A DNA stretch of 64,000 nucleotides from MPNP01 sp965116235. Lineage in GTDB: Bacteria; Pseudomonadota; Alphaproteobacteria; Rhodobacterales; Rhodobacteraceae. The translations under genes and the position numbers were made by a program. The notes beneath the pieces are model-generated. The model had not been told where the DNA came from. It ran no database searches and saw only the letters and a program-made list of their open reading frames with translations. The DNA lies in NCBI GenBank assembly GCA_965116235.1, contig OZ220496.1, forward strand, positions 3,038,001-3,102,000, in the 5' to 3' direction. Below are positions 25,955 to 35,955 of the stretch, piece after piece; the first letter of the stretch is position 1; each line of letters opens with the position of its first letter.

Positions 25955-27928
25955 TTAATCGGCTTCCTTTTTGATGTCGAATAGTTCTTCTCTGAGTTGC
26001 CGAAACTGCTCCAGAGCCTCCGGGTTCGCCAAGGCTTCGATGTTCTTGATCTCTCTGCCATTGATCAGTTCCCTGACTGCGAGTTCAACAAGTTTGCCAG
26101 AACGTGTACGCGGCAGGTCATCTACCTGCACGATTCGGGCCGGAACGTGTCGCGGGGAAGCATTCGTCCGTATCTGATTCCTGATTTCGGTCCTCATTGC
26201 ATTGTCCAGTACACAACCGTCCGCAAGCTTGACAAACAGCAGCAATTCGACATCGGAGCCGACATCGCGTGCAATCACTAGGGATTCAATCACTTCCGGC
26301 ATTTGCTCGACTGGCCGATAAATTTCTGAGGTTCCAATGCGTACCCCGCCCGGATTGAGCGTGGCATCGGATCGACCAAAAAATATCATTCCCCCTTCTT
26401 TGGTGAGTTCTACCCAATCTCCGTGATGCCAGGCTCTCGGAAATCGATCAAAGTAGGCGGCGTTCAATTTCTCATTGTCCACATCGCCAAAAAAACCGAC
26501 GGGAATTGTCGGATGCGGCGATAGGCAAACCAGTTCGCCGGGTTTCTCCTCAACTGAAGATCCATTCTCGTCGTACACCCTGACATCCATGCCCAGCATG
26601 CGCTTCTGACACTGCCCTCGATACACGGGGCTGATATGAGACCCGCCAACAAAACAACCCAGAATGTCCGTGCCCCCGGACATGGAAGACACGCAGAAAT
26701 CGTTCTTCCAATCGGCATAAAGATAATCGAAAATCTCGGCGACCAGTGGCGAGCCCGTCGAAAAAACAGTCCGCAAGGATGTCAGGTCATAGGTCCCTTT
26801 TGGTCTAAAACTGACCTTGGCACATGTCTCGAAGTATTTCGCTGAAGCTCCTAGCTGGTTGATCTTGCACTCTTCGATGATCTGGCACAGGCGCTCCACA
26901 CCGGGATGAACGGGAGAACCGTCGTACAGGATAATGGTGGCCTGTGAAGCCAAGGCACTTACCAGCCAGTTCCACATCATCCATCCGCAGGTTGTAAAAA
27001 ACAGTATTCTGTCTCCCGGTGCAATGTTGCCGTGAAGAAGGTGTTCCTTTTTATGCTGCAATATCGTTCCACCCACTGAATGGATGATACATTTGGGCTT
27101 GCCCGTCGTTCCCGACGAGAAGAGGATGAACAGAGGCGATGAAAAGGGAATCTTCACGAAGTCGACAGGACTCGGTTGGATTGAACCCGTAAAGTCAGCC
27201 AGTGGGGTTGCTTGATCAAGCTCGGTTGATGGATGGAATGACACTCCGTTGTAAGGCAACAGGACAAGCCTCTTTGTGGCAGCGATTCGAGTCTGAACCT
27301 CCTGACACTTCCGACCGGTTTCGAACCACTTTCCATCGTAATGGTACCCCTCGACCCCGAAGATGATTTTGGGTTCTATCTGGCCGAATCGATCCAGGAT
27401 GCCGTTGAGGCCGAAATCAGGGGAACAAGATGACCAAACTGCACCCAAGGATGTGACAGCAAGCATTGCCATAACCGCTTCAGGTGAATTGGTCACGATT
27501 CCTCCAACCACATCTCCCTTGGTGACTCCCTCTTTGACAAGTGCGGCCCGAACGGCTGCAACTTTTGTCCAGAGTTCATCCCAGGTCACATCACGCTGAT
27601 GGTCGCCTTCACCAAAAAAGACTATGGCCTTGTCTGTTCCTGTCCTGGACAGAAGGTTTTCAGCATAGTTGATCCGGCCATCGGGAAAGAATCGGAAATC
27701 CCGGATATGGTCGCTCGCCTGCAATACAGTTTTGCCCTTGGTTCCCTTGATGGCACAAAAGTCCCATACTGAATTCCAAAAACCTTCGACATCGGCGATC
27801 GAATATCGCCACAATTCGTCATAATCCAACCTGTCCGGATAGTATCCAACGCCGGTCTGTTGCATGAACCGGGATATTGTGGTCTTAAACTGTTCCTGGG
27901 GAGAAGGCTCCCATAACTTATCGTTCAT
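25955..27928 (-). CDS. acetoacetyl-CoA synthetase
   Basis: About 657 residues of the ANL family. The N-terminus ('LWEPSPQEQFKTTISRFM', 'ADVEGFWNSVWDF') and the 'WHHGDWVELTKEGGMIFFGR' segment are typical of acetoacetate-CoA ligases. The ATP loop is 'FSSGTTGKPKCI' (about 273) and the catalytic Lys lies in 'LPRTRSGK' (about 612). It activates acetoacetate to acetoacetyl-CoA for ketone-body, leucine or polyhydroxybutyrate turnover. The start is ATG 27928 with GGA upstream; a GTG lies one codon earlier. It is divergent from the PcfJ-like gene. Confidence 0.92.
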   Translation of the reverse strand: MNDKLWEPSPQEQFKTTISRFMQQTGVGYYPDRLDYDELWRYSIADVEGFWNSVWDFCAIKGTKGKTVLQASDHIRDFRFFPDGRINYAENLLSRTGTDKAIVFFGEGDHQRDVTWDELWTKVAAVRAALVKEGVTKGDVVGGIVTNSPEAVMAMLAVTSLGAVWSSCSPDFGLNGILDRFGQIEPKIIFGVEGYHYDGKWFETGRKCQEVQTRIAATKRLVLLPYNGVSFHPSTELDQATPLADFTGSIQPSPVDFVKIPFSSPLFILFSSGTTGKPKCIIHSVGGTILQHKKEHLLHGNIAPGDRILFFTTCGWMMWNWLVSALASQATIILYDGSPVHPGVERLCQIIEECKINQLGASAKYFETCAKVSFRPKGTYDLTSLRTVFSTGSPLVAEIFDYLYADWKNDFCVSSMSGGTDILGCFVGGSHISPVYRGQCQKRMLGMDVRVYDENGSSVEEKPGELVCLSPHPTIPVGFFGDVDNEKLNAAYFDRFPRAWHHGDWVELTKEGGMIFFGRSDATLNPGGVRIGTSEIYRPVEQMPEVIESLVIARDVGSDVELLLFVKLADGCVLDNAMRTEIRNQIRTNASPRHVPARIVQVDDLPRTRSGKLVELAVRELINGREIKNIEALANPEALEQFRQLREELFDIKKEAD

Positions 27929-28137
27929 CACTTATTTCCAAGTTTGAATGGTCACGCCAGATCTATGAATACGACAACTTGTCGAAAGTTTTGCACAGAT
28001 ACTATCAATGTTCGAATCATGATAAATACTCGTACACGTTGACTGACAGTCTCAAGCCTATCGCATTTAGGCGAGTCATGGGTGGATAGCCAACCCAACC
28101 GACCTTTGCACCACAAACCAACTTTCAACCAGATACC

Positions 28138-30273
28138 ATGCCCTTGCAACTCAAAACCGATCTCAAGGAAGGACAGGTGAATTGTCTGTGCTGGATAAAT
28201 TCCAGAAATCAAGAGAATCCTCGGAATGACATGGTCATCACCATCCTTGATTTTAACAATCAGCAAGATTGGCAATTAAGGGGCACTCGATTTCAGGATG
28301 TGGGACTGCCGGTGCTACAACCCTCAAACTTCAGCCTGAACTCCCTCTTTGAGGCTGGAAACCAACTTTCATCACATTCAGAAGCCGAGGCTCTTGCCCA
28401 ATTGGTTGCGGTCGTGTGCTTGTCACAAACTGTCAATCGTCCTCTGACCTCTGGTAAATCAACTTCAACGGTGTCCGATTCGGTCCTGGATCATTTTGGT
28501 CTTGGTGGATTCGACGCGCAGGAAGCGGGCATAACGGTTCCACAAGAACTGACAGACTTTGGACAAGAAGCCGGTTTACTCGCAGCGAGCGAAACGACCG
28601 GGGACTTGCATCCAAGCTCACTGCTTGTCTTTGAGCACGAAAAGAGCTTCTCTGCACTGGATGCTTGCGAACACATGAAGCGGTACCGGAACAGATTTGG
28701 AATCGAATTCTCTCCTAGCCTTGAACACATAGACCTGCAGGTCGCTGGTCAAGCTCTCAACCTGTTTGCGTGCCCCACCGCTCAGGCTGTCTGTTACTAT
28801 GGTGACTCGTACAACCCGCACCAAAAATACCGTCTGCAGGCAGCCGAAACCTACCCCATGCTTGCCGAATTCTTTGCCGGAATCCGAGAGGCCTCTGATG
28901 CCGTTGATCGTGGGGAGCCGCTGGTACCGCTTCTGCAAAGGCTCAGACACTTGACTCAGGGAAAACTCAAGCGCATTGCCAAATTCAGGGAGTTCAAAGA
29001 TTCATTGGACGATACTGATGTTGACGACGCCATCAATCAGGGCTTCGGCATCAACCGACCGCGACGCTTCAATCTTGATCACGGCATTGACCTGAACACG
29101 ATCATTGCAGTGCTGCCATCCGTTGAAACCAATCTGCTCCCGAATTCCAACGATGAATGGCAGTATTTCATCAAGACTGTTTCAGCCTGCGCCGTGCCGG
29201 TCGAAAGGGAACTGAACGTTTCGATAGAGGTCTTGACCAAATCATCTAAGGGCAAATGGAAGGAATTCTACTCGCAACTGGCCACCAGCGCTCAAATTCC
29301 GGCTGAAGGCTTCCACTATGATCATTTAACCTCGGCTACCGAAGATGCCTTGGAAGCTCTGGATGATTTTGCCCGGACTATCTTCTTGCCACGCATCCTC
29401 TATTCAATGCGGGAATCCTACGAAGATATACCTGAACCGGACAGTTCCGTTGTGCGCGATGCCGTGAAAGCAAGCCTCGTCATGCTATCCGGCAACTCAA
29501 CAAGCATCTTGGCCTTTTTGATCAATTTGGGCCAACGCTGGGTAAACCGGTCTCAAAGCCTGAGTGAAATCAAAGGTATCAACAGGGGTGCCCAGACGGA
29601 AAACGCGTTGACACTGAAGTACGGAGACAATTGGCCCCGACTGGCTGAAGACTATCAGGCAACCAACAAACTGACCATCCGTAACCTGAATACCAAAGCC
29701 CAGTTCGAAGAAGAGTCACGACGGTTGTCACACTGTGTCGGCAGAGACTATGTGGAAACGGCCCGAAGAGGGCTGTCACACATATTTTCTGTTCAAAGCC
29801 CTGACGGCAAGAAAAGTCTCTCAACCTTCGAAATTGGCCCTCCCGACCGTATATCTCCTCATAAGGGAATGCGCTTGAGACAACACAAGGGCAAAAGAAA
29901 CACCAAGCCTGGCCCCCAATGCATTCAAGCCCTGAACGAATGGTTCAGTCGCTTGAGGGCAGGAAAAATCGCCCTGAAAACAGAGGAGGTGGTTAAGTGG
30001 CGACAGTTGAAAAGGGAAAAGGAGCGCTATGATCTGCAACGTTCCGGTGGCCCAGTCGATCCAGCAACCGCTTGGAAGTTCCAGCTCGGAACACTTTGGG
30101 AGAATCAGAACATCCACAACAGGCTCTGGGACGAGTGGAGTCAGCACATTTTGAGTGGTAGCCTCGCCGAGCTTGAATCGACAGCATTCATTTGCAAGCA
30201 TCGGGTCGGCCGGGAATTCCTGACGCGCTTTCAGGAACCGGATGGCATTCTCAAACCGGATCGCCAACTTTAG
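28138..30273 (+). CDS. PcfJ-like domain protein of unknown function
   Basis: A 711-residue, mostly hydrophilic protein without signal peptide or membrane segments. The C-terminal part (about 525-600) contains 'EESRRLSHCVGRDYV', a 'HIFSV...STFEI' pair of strands and 'MRLRQHKGKRNTKP'. This series (LxHCV, then ST-E, then Q-x-KG-x-x-N) is the pattern of the PcfJ-like family, first named from conjugative plasmids and also found on chromosomes. Its biochemical role is not established. The N-terminal 500 residues match nothing I recognise. It is a monocistronic gene between acetoacetyl-CoA synthetase and an autotransporter, and the start is uncertain. Confidence 0.6.
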   Translation: MPLQLKTDLKEGQVNCLCWINSRNQENPRNDMVITILDFNNQQDWQLRGTRFQDVGLPVLQPSNFSLNSLFEAGNQLSSHSEAEALAQLVAVVCLSQTVNRPLTSGKSTSTVSDSVLDHFGLGGFDAQEAGITVPQELTDFGQEAGLLAASETTGDLHPSSLLVFEHEKSFSALDACEHMKRYRNRFGIEFSPSLEHIDLQVAGQALNLFACPTAQAVCYYGDSYNPHQKYRLQAAETYPMLAEFFAGIREASDAVDRGEPLVPLLQRLRHLTQGKLKRIAKFREFKDSLDDTDVDDAINQGFGINRPRRFNLDHGIDLNTIIAVLPSVETNLLPNSNDEWQYFIKTVSACAVPVERELNVSIEVLTKSSKGKWKEFYSQLATSAQIPAEGFHYDHLTSATEDALEALDDFARTIFLPRILYSMRESYEDIPEPDSSVVRDAVKASLVMLSGNSTSILAFLINLGQRWVNRSQSLSEIKGINRGAQTENALTLKYGDNWPRLAEDYQATNKLTIRNLNTKAQFEEESRRLSHCVGRDYVETARRGLSHIFSVQSPDGKKSLSTFEIGPPDRISPHKGMRLRQHKGKRNTKPGPQCIQALNEWFSRLRAGKIALKTEEVVKWRQLKREKERYDLQRSGGPVDPATAWKFQLGTLWENQNIHNRLWDEWSQHILSGSLAELESTAFICKHRVGREFLTRFQEPDGILKPDRQL

Positions 30274-30393
30274 CTTGATTCACGCCTGAATACAAATCCG
30301 ATTCGAATTGGGCTTGTAATTGGGCCTTTCACAATGTAGAAGTGAGCAGCAGTTCATCAGGCTGTCATAACTCAAAAATAAGGCAGCCACATC

Positions 30394-33012
30394 ATGCTTT
30401 CCCTTCAAACTCCCGCCGTGCGGTGGAGTCACGTCTGCTCGTGTCCGTTTTGTGACACAATCTCTCTTCGTGTTCTTCTTCTGTTTGCCTTGACCCTGCC
30501 ATTATCCAATATGGTATCGGCTCAAAGCACTTGCTCAAGCCCCCAAATCATCACTGCAAAGGCCACTGACCCTGTTTCGTGCACGGGAACCGGTGCCACC
30601 TCCTTGACCATTGCAGCACCGGCAAGTCTAATCAAAACCGAGGGTCAGCACGCTGTCGAGATAAAGAACTACCAAGGGCTTGACCTTCAGTTGGGCAAGA
30701 TTGAAACCTCCGGCAAGGACGCAGATGGCATACGGCTGGCCGGAGTTTCAGGTACAACAGGGCTCACCGTGGGTGATATCGTGATTGCCGGAGGCTCAAA
30801 TCAAAGTGATGAAAGTCGCGACGGCGCCTTTGGAATATATTTCCTCCAACGCAGAGAATCCCTTGCCACAAACACAACGATTCAGTTTGGCAATATATCG
30901 TTGACGGGTCTCGATGGCTTCAACAGCAATGAGGATCTCGTCTCGGCAGTCAATGCCGAAACGACAGGCAGCATCAGCCTGTCGTCCAATGGAAAAATCG
31001 AGACCACAGCCAATCTTGTTGGCGGCATCACGATCAAGCACGGATTTCCCAACATTCCCGCTGCGACCGGGAGCAAGATTAGCATTTCGGTCAAAGACAT
31101 CCTGACGAAGGGCTCGGTGGCCCATGGCATCAACGCCGTTTACTGGAGTGCCTTGGACACCACCACTGATACTGCGATTGATTTGACTGTCAGTGGCACG
31201 GTCAGAACCATTGGCGACGGTTCAATCGGGGTTCTCGTATCATATCCCAACGCTCAAATTACGCTGAATGTAGGCTCAGAAGGCTCCATTGTCACCGAAG
31301 GCGAGAATCACGATGGTGAAACCGGACCAAAAGAAATCTATGCCATCTCTCTGGTGGGGTCGTCAGCGACCGCCAACAGGTCAGCCAAAATCAACAACTT
31401 CGGCACCGTTTCCGGAAATATTCTGACGGAGGGCTGCGCGGAGTACCAGAATCGCGGCATCACAATCTCCAGAGACACAATTGCGATTGCTGGCACCGAA
31501 TGCCCCGAGGATGTCACGCCTGGCTTTTTCAATCATGGGACGCTGGACATTGGCGGCAAGGAGAAAATCACGACGACGGCACACACTGGCAATTTTTATC
31601 AGAGACCCGCCGGAGTCATGCTCTTTGACATCAACTGGGAGAACCCCGAAGACGGTTCGGACAGACTGACAATCGATGGTCAGGCTGACCTCGACGGCAC
31701 GGTCTTGTTTCAGCACCTCGAATTGAAGCCCTATCTGCAGACTCAACTGACACTCTCCGACCGCAACTGGGCTGTCGGGACTGACATCGGTCAACCCATT
31801 GTCTTTCTGACATCCACCATGAACATTCAAGACGATTTGCCCGATGCCGGTCCTGATCCTTCCCCTTTTCTGGCTCACCGCATTTCTCTTGCGAGTGACA
31901 AGAGGAGCCTGCGGGTTGGTCTCGCTCTCGGAGACGGCCTCAAATCGCTCAATCAGAACCGGACCAGCGTCTTTTGGGGCATAAATGAGTCGGGCATAAG
32001 CAGTTCCGTTCTTCGGAATACATTTCTCGATATCATTTTGTCTGAAAGCATCCAGGACGCACAGCATGCGCTGGATTCGTTCGGCAACGAAATTGCCGGG
32101 GCCACAATCCGAACATTGCTGTCAAGAAATGCTCATCCGCTTCTTTGTGCTGAAGGAGACTCGAATCCGTCAGTCGACTCAGACCGCTGCCATTTCATCA
32201 CTCCTCTGGTCAGGGCGTCGCGTCATGACGGCAATCTTGAACAGCTCGCCTCGGACGAAAATCTTGCTGGAGCATTAATTGGGTTTCCAATCTGGCGATC
32301 AGGAGACAGAACCCAACTGCGGCTCATAGGTGAAATCGTCAGAACTGAAGTTGAACTCAAACGGCTGGCACGGTCCACTGGCAGCGCCGGCCACTTCGGC
32401 TTGCAATACATGGCGGGTCTCAATGATACGCTATTCACTCTGACAGCCACGCTGGGGAAAGGATCTTACGACATTTCCCGATACCTGGCGATAGCAGAAG
32501 GCAACCGGATATCCAACGGCAAACTCGAAGCGGCGACCTCCGCCATTGCTGGAAAGATCCATCACCCTCTGTCACTTGGAAACGGCACACTTCATCTGAC
32601 CCTGAATCTCAGTTTCGTCCAGGTCAAGACGAAGTCATACAGCGAAACGGGAGCGAATGATCATTCTCTCAACGTGCAGCAAGCTGCCCTTGACTACTTT
32701 GAGACAAGTTCTCAGCTGGAGTTCAAGGCCAATGATCGCCTTGCAGTACTCGGGGCATATCCATTCGTTGGATTGGGCTACACAAGGCGTTCAGACAATC
32801 AGATCAAGCTGGTTTCAGAATTCCAGCAGGGTGATGGACAATTCACGACCATTGTTCGGATGCCAGAATCCGAGCTGACCTATTTTGTTGGCATCCGGTT
32901 CTTCAATTTCAGCAAGAAGGTCACCGGCAAAATCGGCGTTTCAGGATATTATTCTGGTTCTGAGGATCTTCGCGGTTCAGCCTTGGACGGGGAACTGAGC
33001 ATTCGTTTCTGA
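30394..33012 (+). CDS. autotransporter with C-terminal beta-barrel
   Basis: An 872-residue secreted/outer-membrane protein. A long N-terminus (about 45 residues) has a hydrophobic core 'VLLLFALTLPL' and ends near 'VSAQSTC', a plausible Sec signal. The passenger (about 45-550) is rich in short beta-strand repeats with Gly, Thr and Ser, suiting a beta-helix. The last about 260 residues alternate hydrophobic strands and end 'DGELSIRF', the aromatic BAM signal. The AQxTC motif after the signal is shared with the 41.4 kb autotransporter, so they belong to one family. The gene frame is intact and lacks homopolymer tracts. Confidence 0.82.
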   Translation: MLSLQTPAVRWSHVCSCPFCDTISLRVLLLFALTLPLSNMVSAQSTCSSPQIITAKATDPVSCTGTGATSLTIAAPASLIKTEGQHAVEIKNYQGLDLQLGKIETSGKDADGIRLAGVSGTTGLTVGDIVIAGGSNQSDESRDGAFGIYFLQRRESLATNTTIQFGNISLTGLDGFNSNEDLVSAVNAETTGSISLSSNGKIETTANLVGGITIKHGFPNIPAATGSKISISVKDILTKGSVAHGINAVYWSALDTTTDTAIDLTVSGTVRTIGDGSIGVLVSYPNAQITLNVGSEGSIVTEGENHDGETGPKEIYAISLVGSSATANRSAKINNFGTVSGNILTEGCAEYQNRGITISRDTIAIAGTECPEDVTPGFFNHGTLDIGGKEKITTTAHTGNFYQRPAGVMLFDINWENPEDGSDRLTIDGQADLDGTVLFQHLELKPYLQTQLTLSDRNWAVGTDIGQPIVFLTSTMNIQDDLPDAGPDPSPFLAHRISLASDKRSLRVGLALGDGLKSLNQNRTSVFWGINESGISSSVLRNTFLDIILSESIQDAQHALDSFGNEIAGATIRTLLSRNAHPLLCAEGDSNPSVDSDRCHFITPLVRASRHDGNLEQLASDENLAGALIGFPIWRSGDRTQLRLIGEIVRTEVELKRLARSTGSAGHFGLQYMAGLNDTLFTLTATLGKGSYDISRYLAIAEGNRISNGKLEAATSAIAGKIHHPLSLGNGTLHLTLNLSFVQVKTKSYSETGANDHSLNVQQAALDYFETSSQLEFKANDRLAVLGAYPFVGLGYTRRSDNQIKLVSEFQQGDGQFTTIVRMPESELTYFVGIRFFNFSKKVTGKIGVSGYYSGSEDLRGSALDGELSIRF

Positions 33013-33037
33013 CGGGTGTAAAGACGGGTCGATAAAG

Positions 33038-33060
33038 GCGTCCTGATCAGTCTAGGACGC
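33038..33060. terminator. hairpin after the autotransporter gene
   Basis: GCGTCCT (33038-33044) and AGGACGC (33054-33060) form a perfect 7-bp stem with a 9-base loop, 26 bases after the autotransporter stop. There is no T run, so it is a weak terminator candidate or a 3'-end stabilising stem. Nothing else is seen before 33296. Confidence 0.35.
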
Positions 33061-33295
33061 GTCGCCGGGTCGGAAGGCTTGCTGAACGTCAAATGGAGCT
33101 GGAACGGAGCCACCAATCATGACGCCATCAAGTTTGCAGCCCGGTGACCGCTTTGAAATGATTGTGAGTCTCTATTGGCATTTTGCCTGATTCTCACTAG
33201 ATGTTCATCAAGTTTGATTTTGCCTCAAGTGGGCGAGCCTGTTGTGCAGAGAGCACGTCTCGGCTTTGGGCAATAGAGTTTTCGGAGAGATGGTC

Positions 33296-34072
33296 ATGCA
33301 TCGCCCAGTTGTTGGCATCGTTGGAAACTACTACCTGATTGATCAGGAATACCCTGTCTACGCTTCGGGAAGAATGAACTGCGAAGCGATTGCTAATGTC
33401 GCCAGTGCCCTGCCCTTGATTCTTCCAACCAATCCCGCCCTTGTTTCTGTCGAAGAGCTTTGTGATGTCTGCGACGGCTTCCTGTTCACGGGCGGCCGAC
33501 CCAATGTTCATCCCGAAGAGTATGGCGAAGATGCAACACCGGCTCATGGCCGATTTGATCGCGATCGAGATCAGGTTGCTCTTGCACTCATCCGACATTG
33601 TGTCGCAAGAGGTCAACCCATACTGGGCGTATGCCGGGGGTTTCAAGAGTTCAACGTCGCTTTTGGAGGATCCCTGCACCCCGAGATCAGAGAGCTTCCC
33701 GGCATCATGAATCACCGGATGCCGCCGGACGGATGTCTGGACGAGAAGTTTGCGTTGCGACATGAAGTCACATTCAATGACAGCAGTTGCTTCCAGGAGA
33801 TCTTCGAAAGTGAGCGGGTCATGGTCAACTCTCTGCACGGCCAAGGCATAAAGGTGCCAGGGGATAGGGTTGTCATCGACGGGTTCGCCCCTGACGGAAC
33901 GTCCGAAGCACTTTCCATAAGCGGTTCCACCGGATTTGCTCTGGCCGTGCAGTGGCACCCGGAATATCGGGCAACGGAAGATCCGGTTTCCCGAAAACTG
34001 TTTGGTGCGTTTGGACACGCATTGACGGCCTGGAAGCGATCCAGGTTTCAAGGTGAACTCAAGGTCGCATGA
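33296..34072 (+). CDS. gamma-glutamyl-gamma-aminobutyrate hydrolase-like class I amidotransferase
   Basis: About 258 residues of the peptidase C26/PuuD group. The nucleophile Cys lies in 'LGVCRGFQEFNV' (about 109-120), with the catalytic His/Glu in 'QWHPEYR' (about 218-224). The N-terminus 'PVVGIVGNYYLID' is typical. Family members cleave gamma-glutamyl bonds, for example gamma-glutamyl-GABA in putrescine breakdown. The ATG at 33296 is chosen because GGAGAG lies six bases upstream. No other putrescine genes are near, so the substrate is open. Its 3' end precedes gatB by about 30 bases. Confidence 0.85.
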   Translation: MHRPVVGIVGNYYLIDQEYPVYASGRMNCEAIANVASALPLILPTNPALVSVEELCDVCDGFLFTGGRPNVHPEEYGEDATPAHGRFDRDRDQVALALIRHCVARGQPILGVCRGFQEFNVAFGGSLHPEIRELPGIMNHRMPPDGCLDEKFALRHEVTFNDSSCFQEIFESERVMVNSLHGQGIKVPGDRVVIDGFAPDGTSEALSISGSTGFALAVQWHPEYRATEDPVSRKLFGAFGHALTAWKRSRFQGELKVA

Positions 34073-34103
34073 TGTTTGGCCTGACACCGAATGGGGTCTT
34101 GGC

Positions 34104-35585
34104 ATGAACGCGCAATTGCAAGATCCGGAACCATACCTGATCACTGGCATCTCGGGAGACTGGGAAGTGATTGTCGGTCTTGAGGTTCATGCCCAGGTGT
34201 CATCCGATGCCAAACTGTTCTCAGGGGCATCAACCGAATTCGGCGCTGAACCGAACCACAATGTGGACTTTGTCGATGCCGCAATGCCGGGAATGCTCCC
34301 TGTTCTCAACGAATTTTGCGTTGAACAGGCTGTTCGTACCGGCCTCGGGCTGAAAGCGACGATCAATGCTCACTCGGCCTTTGACCGCAAGAATTATTTT
34401 TATCCGGATCTGCCCCAAGGATACCAGATTTCGCAACTGTATCATCCCCTTGTCGGAGAAGGGCTTGTCATCGTCGAGATGGGACCCGGTGTCGCCCGAA
34501 AGGTTCGCATCGAACATATTCATCTCGAGCAGGATGCCGGCAAGTCAATCCATGACATGCATCCAACCCTTTCTTATGTCGACTTGAATCGGACGGGCGT
34601 GGCCCTGATGGAAATCGTGTCCTTTCCGGATATCAGGAGCCCGGAAGAAGCCGCAGCCTACATCCTCAAGCTGCGCCGGATCTTGCGGTACTTGGGAACC
34701 TGTGACGGAAACATGCAAAACGGCAATCTGAGGGCCGATGTCAACGTATCGGTTCGACCTCAAGGCAGCACCGAACTGTACACACGATGCGAGATCAAGA
34801 ACATGAACTCCACCCGATTCATTCAGCAGGCCATTGAATTTGAAGCCCGTCGACAAATGACCGTCTGGGAAGAAGGGGGCAAGGTTGATCAAGAAACCAG
34901 GCTCTACGATCCGGGAACTGGGAAAACTCGATCGATGCGCTCCAAGGAAGAGGCCCACGACTACAGATATTTCCCCTGCCCCGATTTGCTTCCGCTGGAG
35001 ATCAATCGAAACTGGATTGACGAAATCGAATCCTCTTTACCTGAGTTGCCGGATGAGTTGAAAAGCCGATTGATCCGTCAATACGGGATTACAGACTACG
35101 ATGCGACCGTGCTGACGGCCGAGAGGGAGAATGCACAATATTTTGAAGCGGTGGCAGCGCGGCGAAACGGCAAGATAGTGGCAAACTGGGTTATCAATGA
35201 GTTGTTTGGACGACTGAACAAGGATGATCTGACCATTGAAGAGTCACCCATATCAGCCGATCAGCTGGGTGCTATTCTGGATCTCATGAACAGCGGAGAT
35301 ATCTCAAGCAAGATAGCCAAGAACCTGTTTGACATTGTGTGGGAAGAAGGCGGCGACCCTCTGTCAATTGTCGAGGACAGGAACATGAGACAGGTCACCG
35401 ATGAGGATTCGATCGCGGCCATTGTGCAAGAAGTTTTGGCAACCAACCCTTCTCAGGTCGAGAAATACAAAGTGAACCCGAAGCTCGCAGGCTTCTTCGT
35501 TGGTCAGGTCATGAAAAAAACCGAAGGCAAGGCCAACCCTAAACTGGTCAACGAGATCGTCAAGCGACAACTTTCGGCAATTTAG
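34104..35585 (+). CDS. gatB: aspartyl/glutamyl-tRNA amidotransferase subunit B
   Basis: About 493 residues. GatB carries out the kinase and transamidase steps that turn Asp-tRNA(Asn) or Glu-tRNA(Gln) into the amidated forms, with ammonia from GatA. 'WEVIVGLEVHAQV' at the N-terminus, the 'FDRKNYFYPDLPQGYQISQ' segment, 'RVRIEHIHLEQDAGKSIHD'-like sequence and a C-terminal YqeY-like tail are all present. The start is ATG 34104; an alternative start at 34053 overlaps the upstream gene. gatA and gatC are not in the window. Confidence 0.95.
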   Translation: MNAQLQDPEPYLITGISGDWEVIVGLEVHAQVSSDAKLFSGASTEFGAEPNHNVDFVDAAMPGMLPVLNEFCVEQAVRTGLGLKATINAHSAFDRKNYFYPDLPQGYQISQLYHPLVGEGLVIVEMGPGVARKVRIEHIHLEQDAGKSIHDMHPTLSYVDLNRTGVALMEIVSFPDIRSPEEAAAYILKLRRILRYLGTCDGNMQNGNLRADVNVSVRPQGSTELYTRCEIKNMNSTRFIQQAIEFEARRQMTVWEEGGKVDQETRLYDPGTGKTRSMRSKEEAHDYRYFPCPDLLPLEINRNWIDEIESSLPELPDELKSRLIRQYGITDYDATVLTAERENAQYFEAVAARRNGKIVANWVINELFGRLNKDDLTIEESPISADQLGAILDLMNSGDISSKIAKNLFDIVWEEGGDPLSIVEDRNMRQVTDEDSIAAIVQEVLATNPSQVEKYKVNPKLAGFFVGQVMKKTEGKANPKLVNEIVKRQLSAI

Positions 35586-35608
35586 TTTGAAGATATGTCT
35601 GTGGAACT

Positions 35609-35884
35609 TCACTTCTCGTGGTCGGTGCCGTCCGATAGTTCCATTGACAGGGCGTGAATGGAGTTCATGGGTTCTGGAGAAAGGGCTGAATAAACCAGCT
35701 TGTGTCTTTGTACCCTGTTCAAACTGACAAACTTTGATGAGGCCAGCTTGATATGAAAATGGGTTTCACCGGTTTCACGCCACCCCGCATGACCTTGGTG
35801 ACGATGACTCTGGTCTTCAATTTCGAGTATAATCGGCTGTAGGGCTCGTAGCAATTTTGTCTGGATCTGGCTCTTAATGTTCAT
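35609..35884 (-). CDS. bolA: BolA family protein
   Basis: About 91 residues. The class II KH-like BolA fold is indicated by 'GHAGWRETGETHFHIKLASSKF', with the conserved His-containing 'THFHIKL' strand and 'RVQRHKLVYSAL' helix. BolA proteins partner with monothiol glutaredoxins in iron-sulfur/iron signalling and some bind DNA. The start is ATG 35884, with AGGA eight bases upstream; the longer open frame overlaps the J-domain gene. It is divergent from the J-domain gene, a pairing seen in many alphaproteobacteria. Confidence 0.88.
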   Translation of the reverse strand: MNIKSQIQTKLLRALQPIILEIEDQSHRHQGHAGWRETGETHFHIKLASSKFVSLNRVQRHKLVYSALSPEPMNSIHALSMELSDGTDHEK

Positions 35885-35955
35885 CAAATGGTTCCTAGTT
35901 GATTTTTGACTCGTCATAGAGTCGTCAGAAGTTGTTTTCACAGAATGATTCGACA

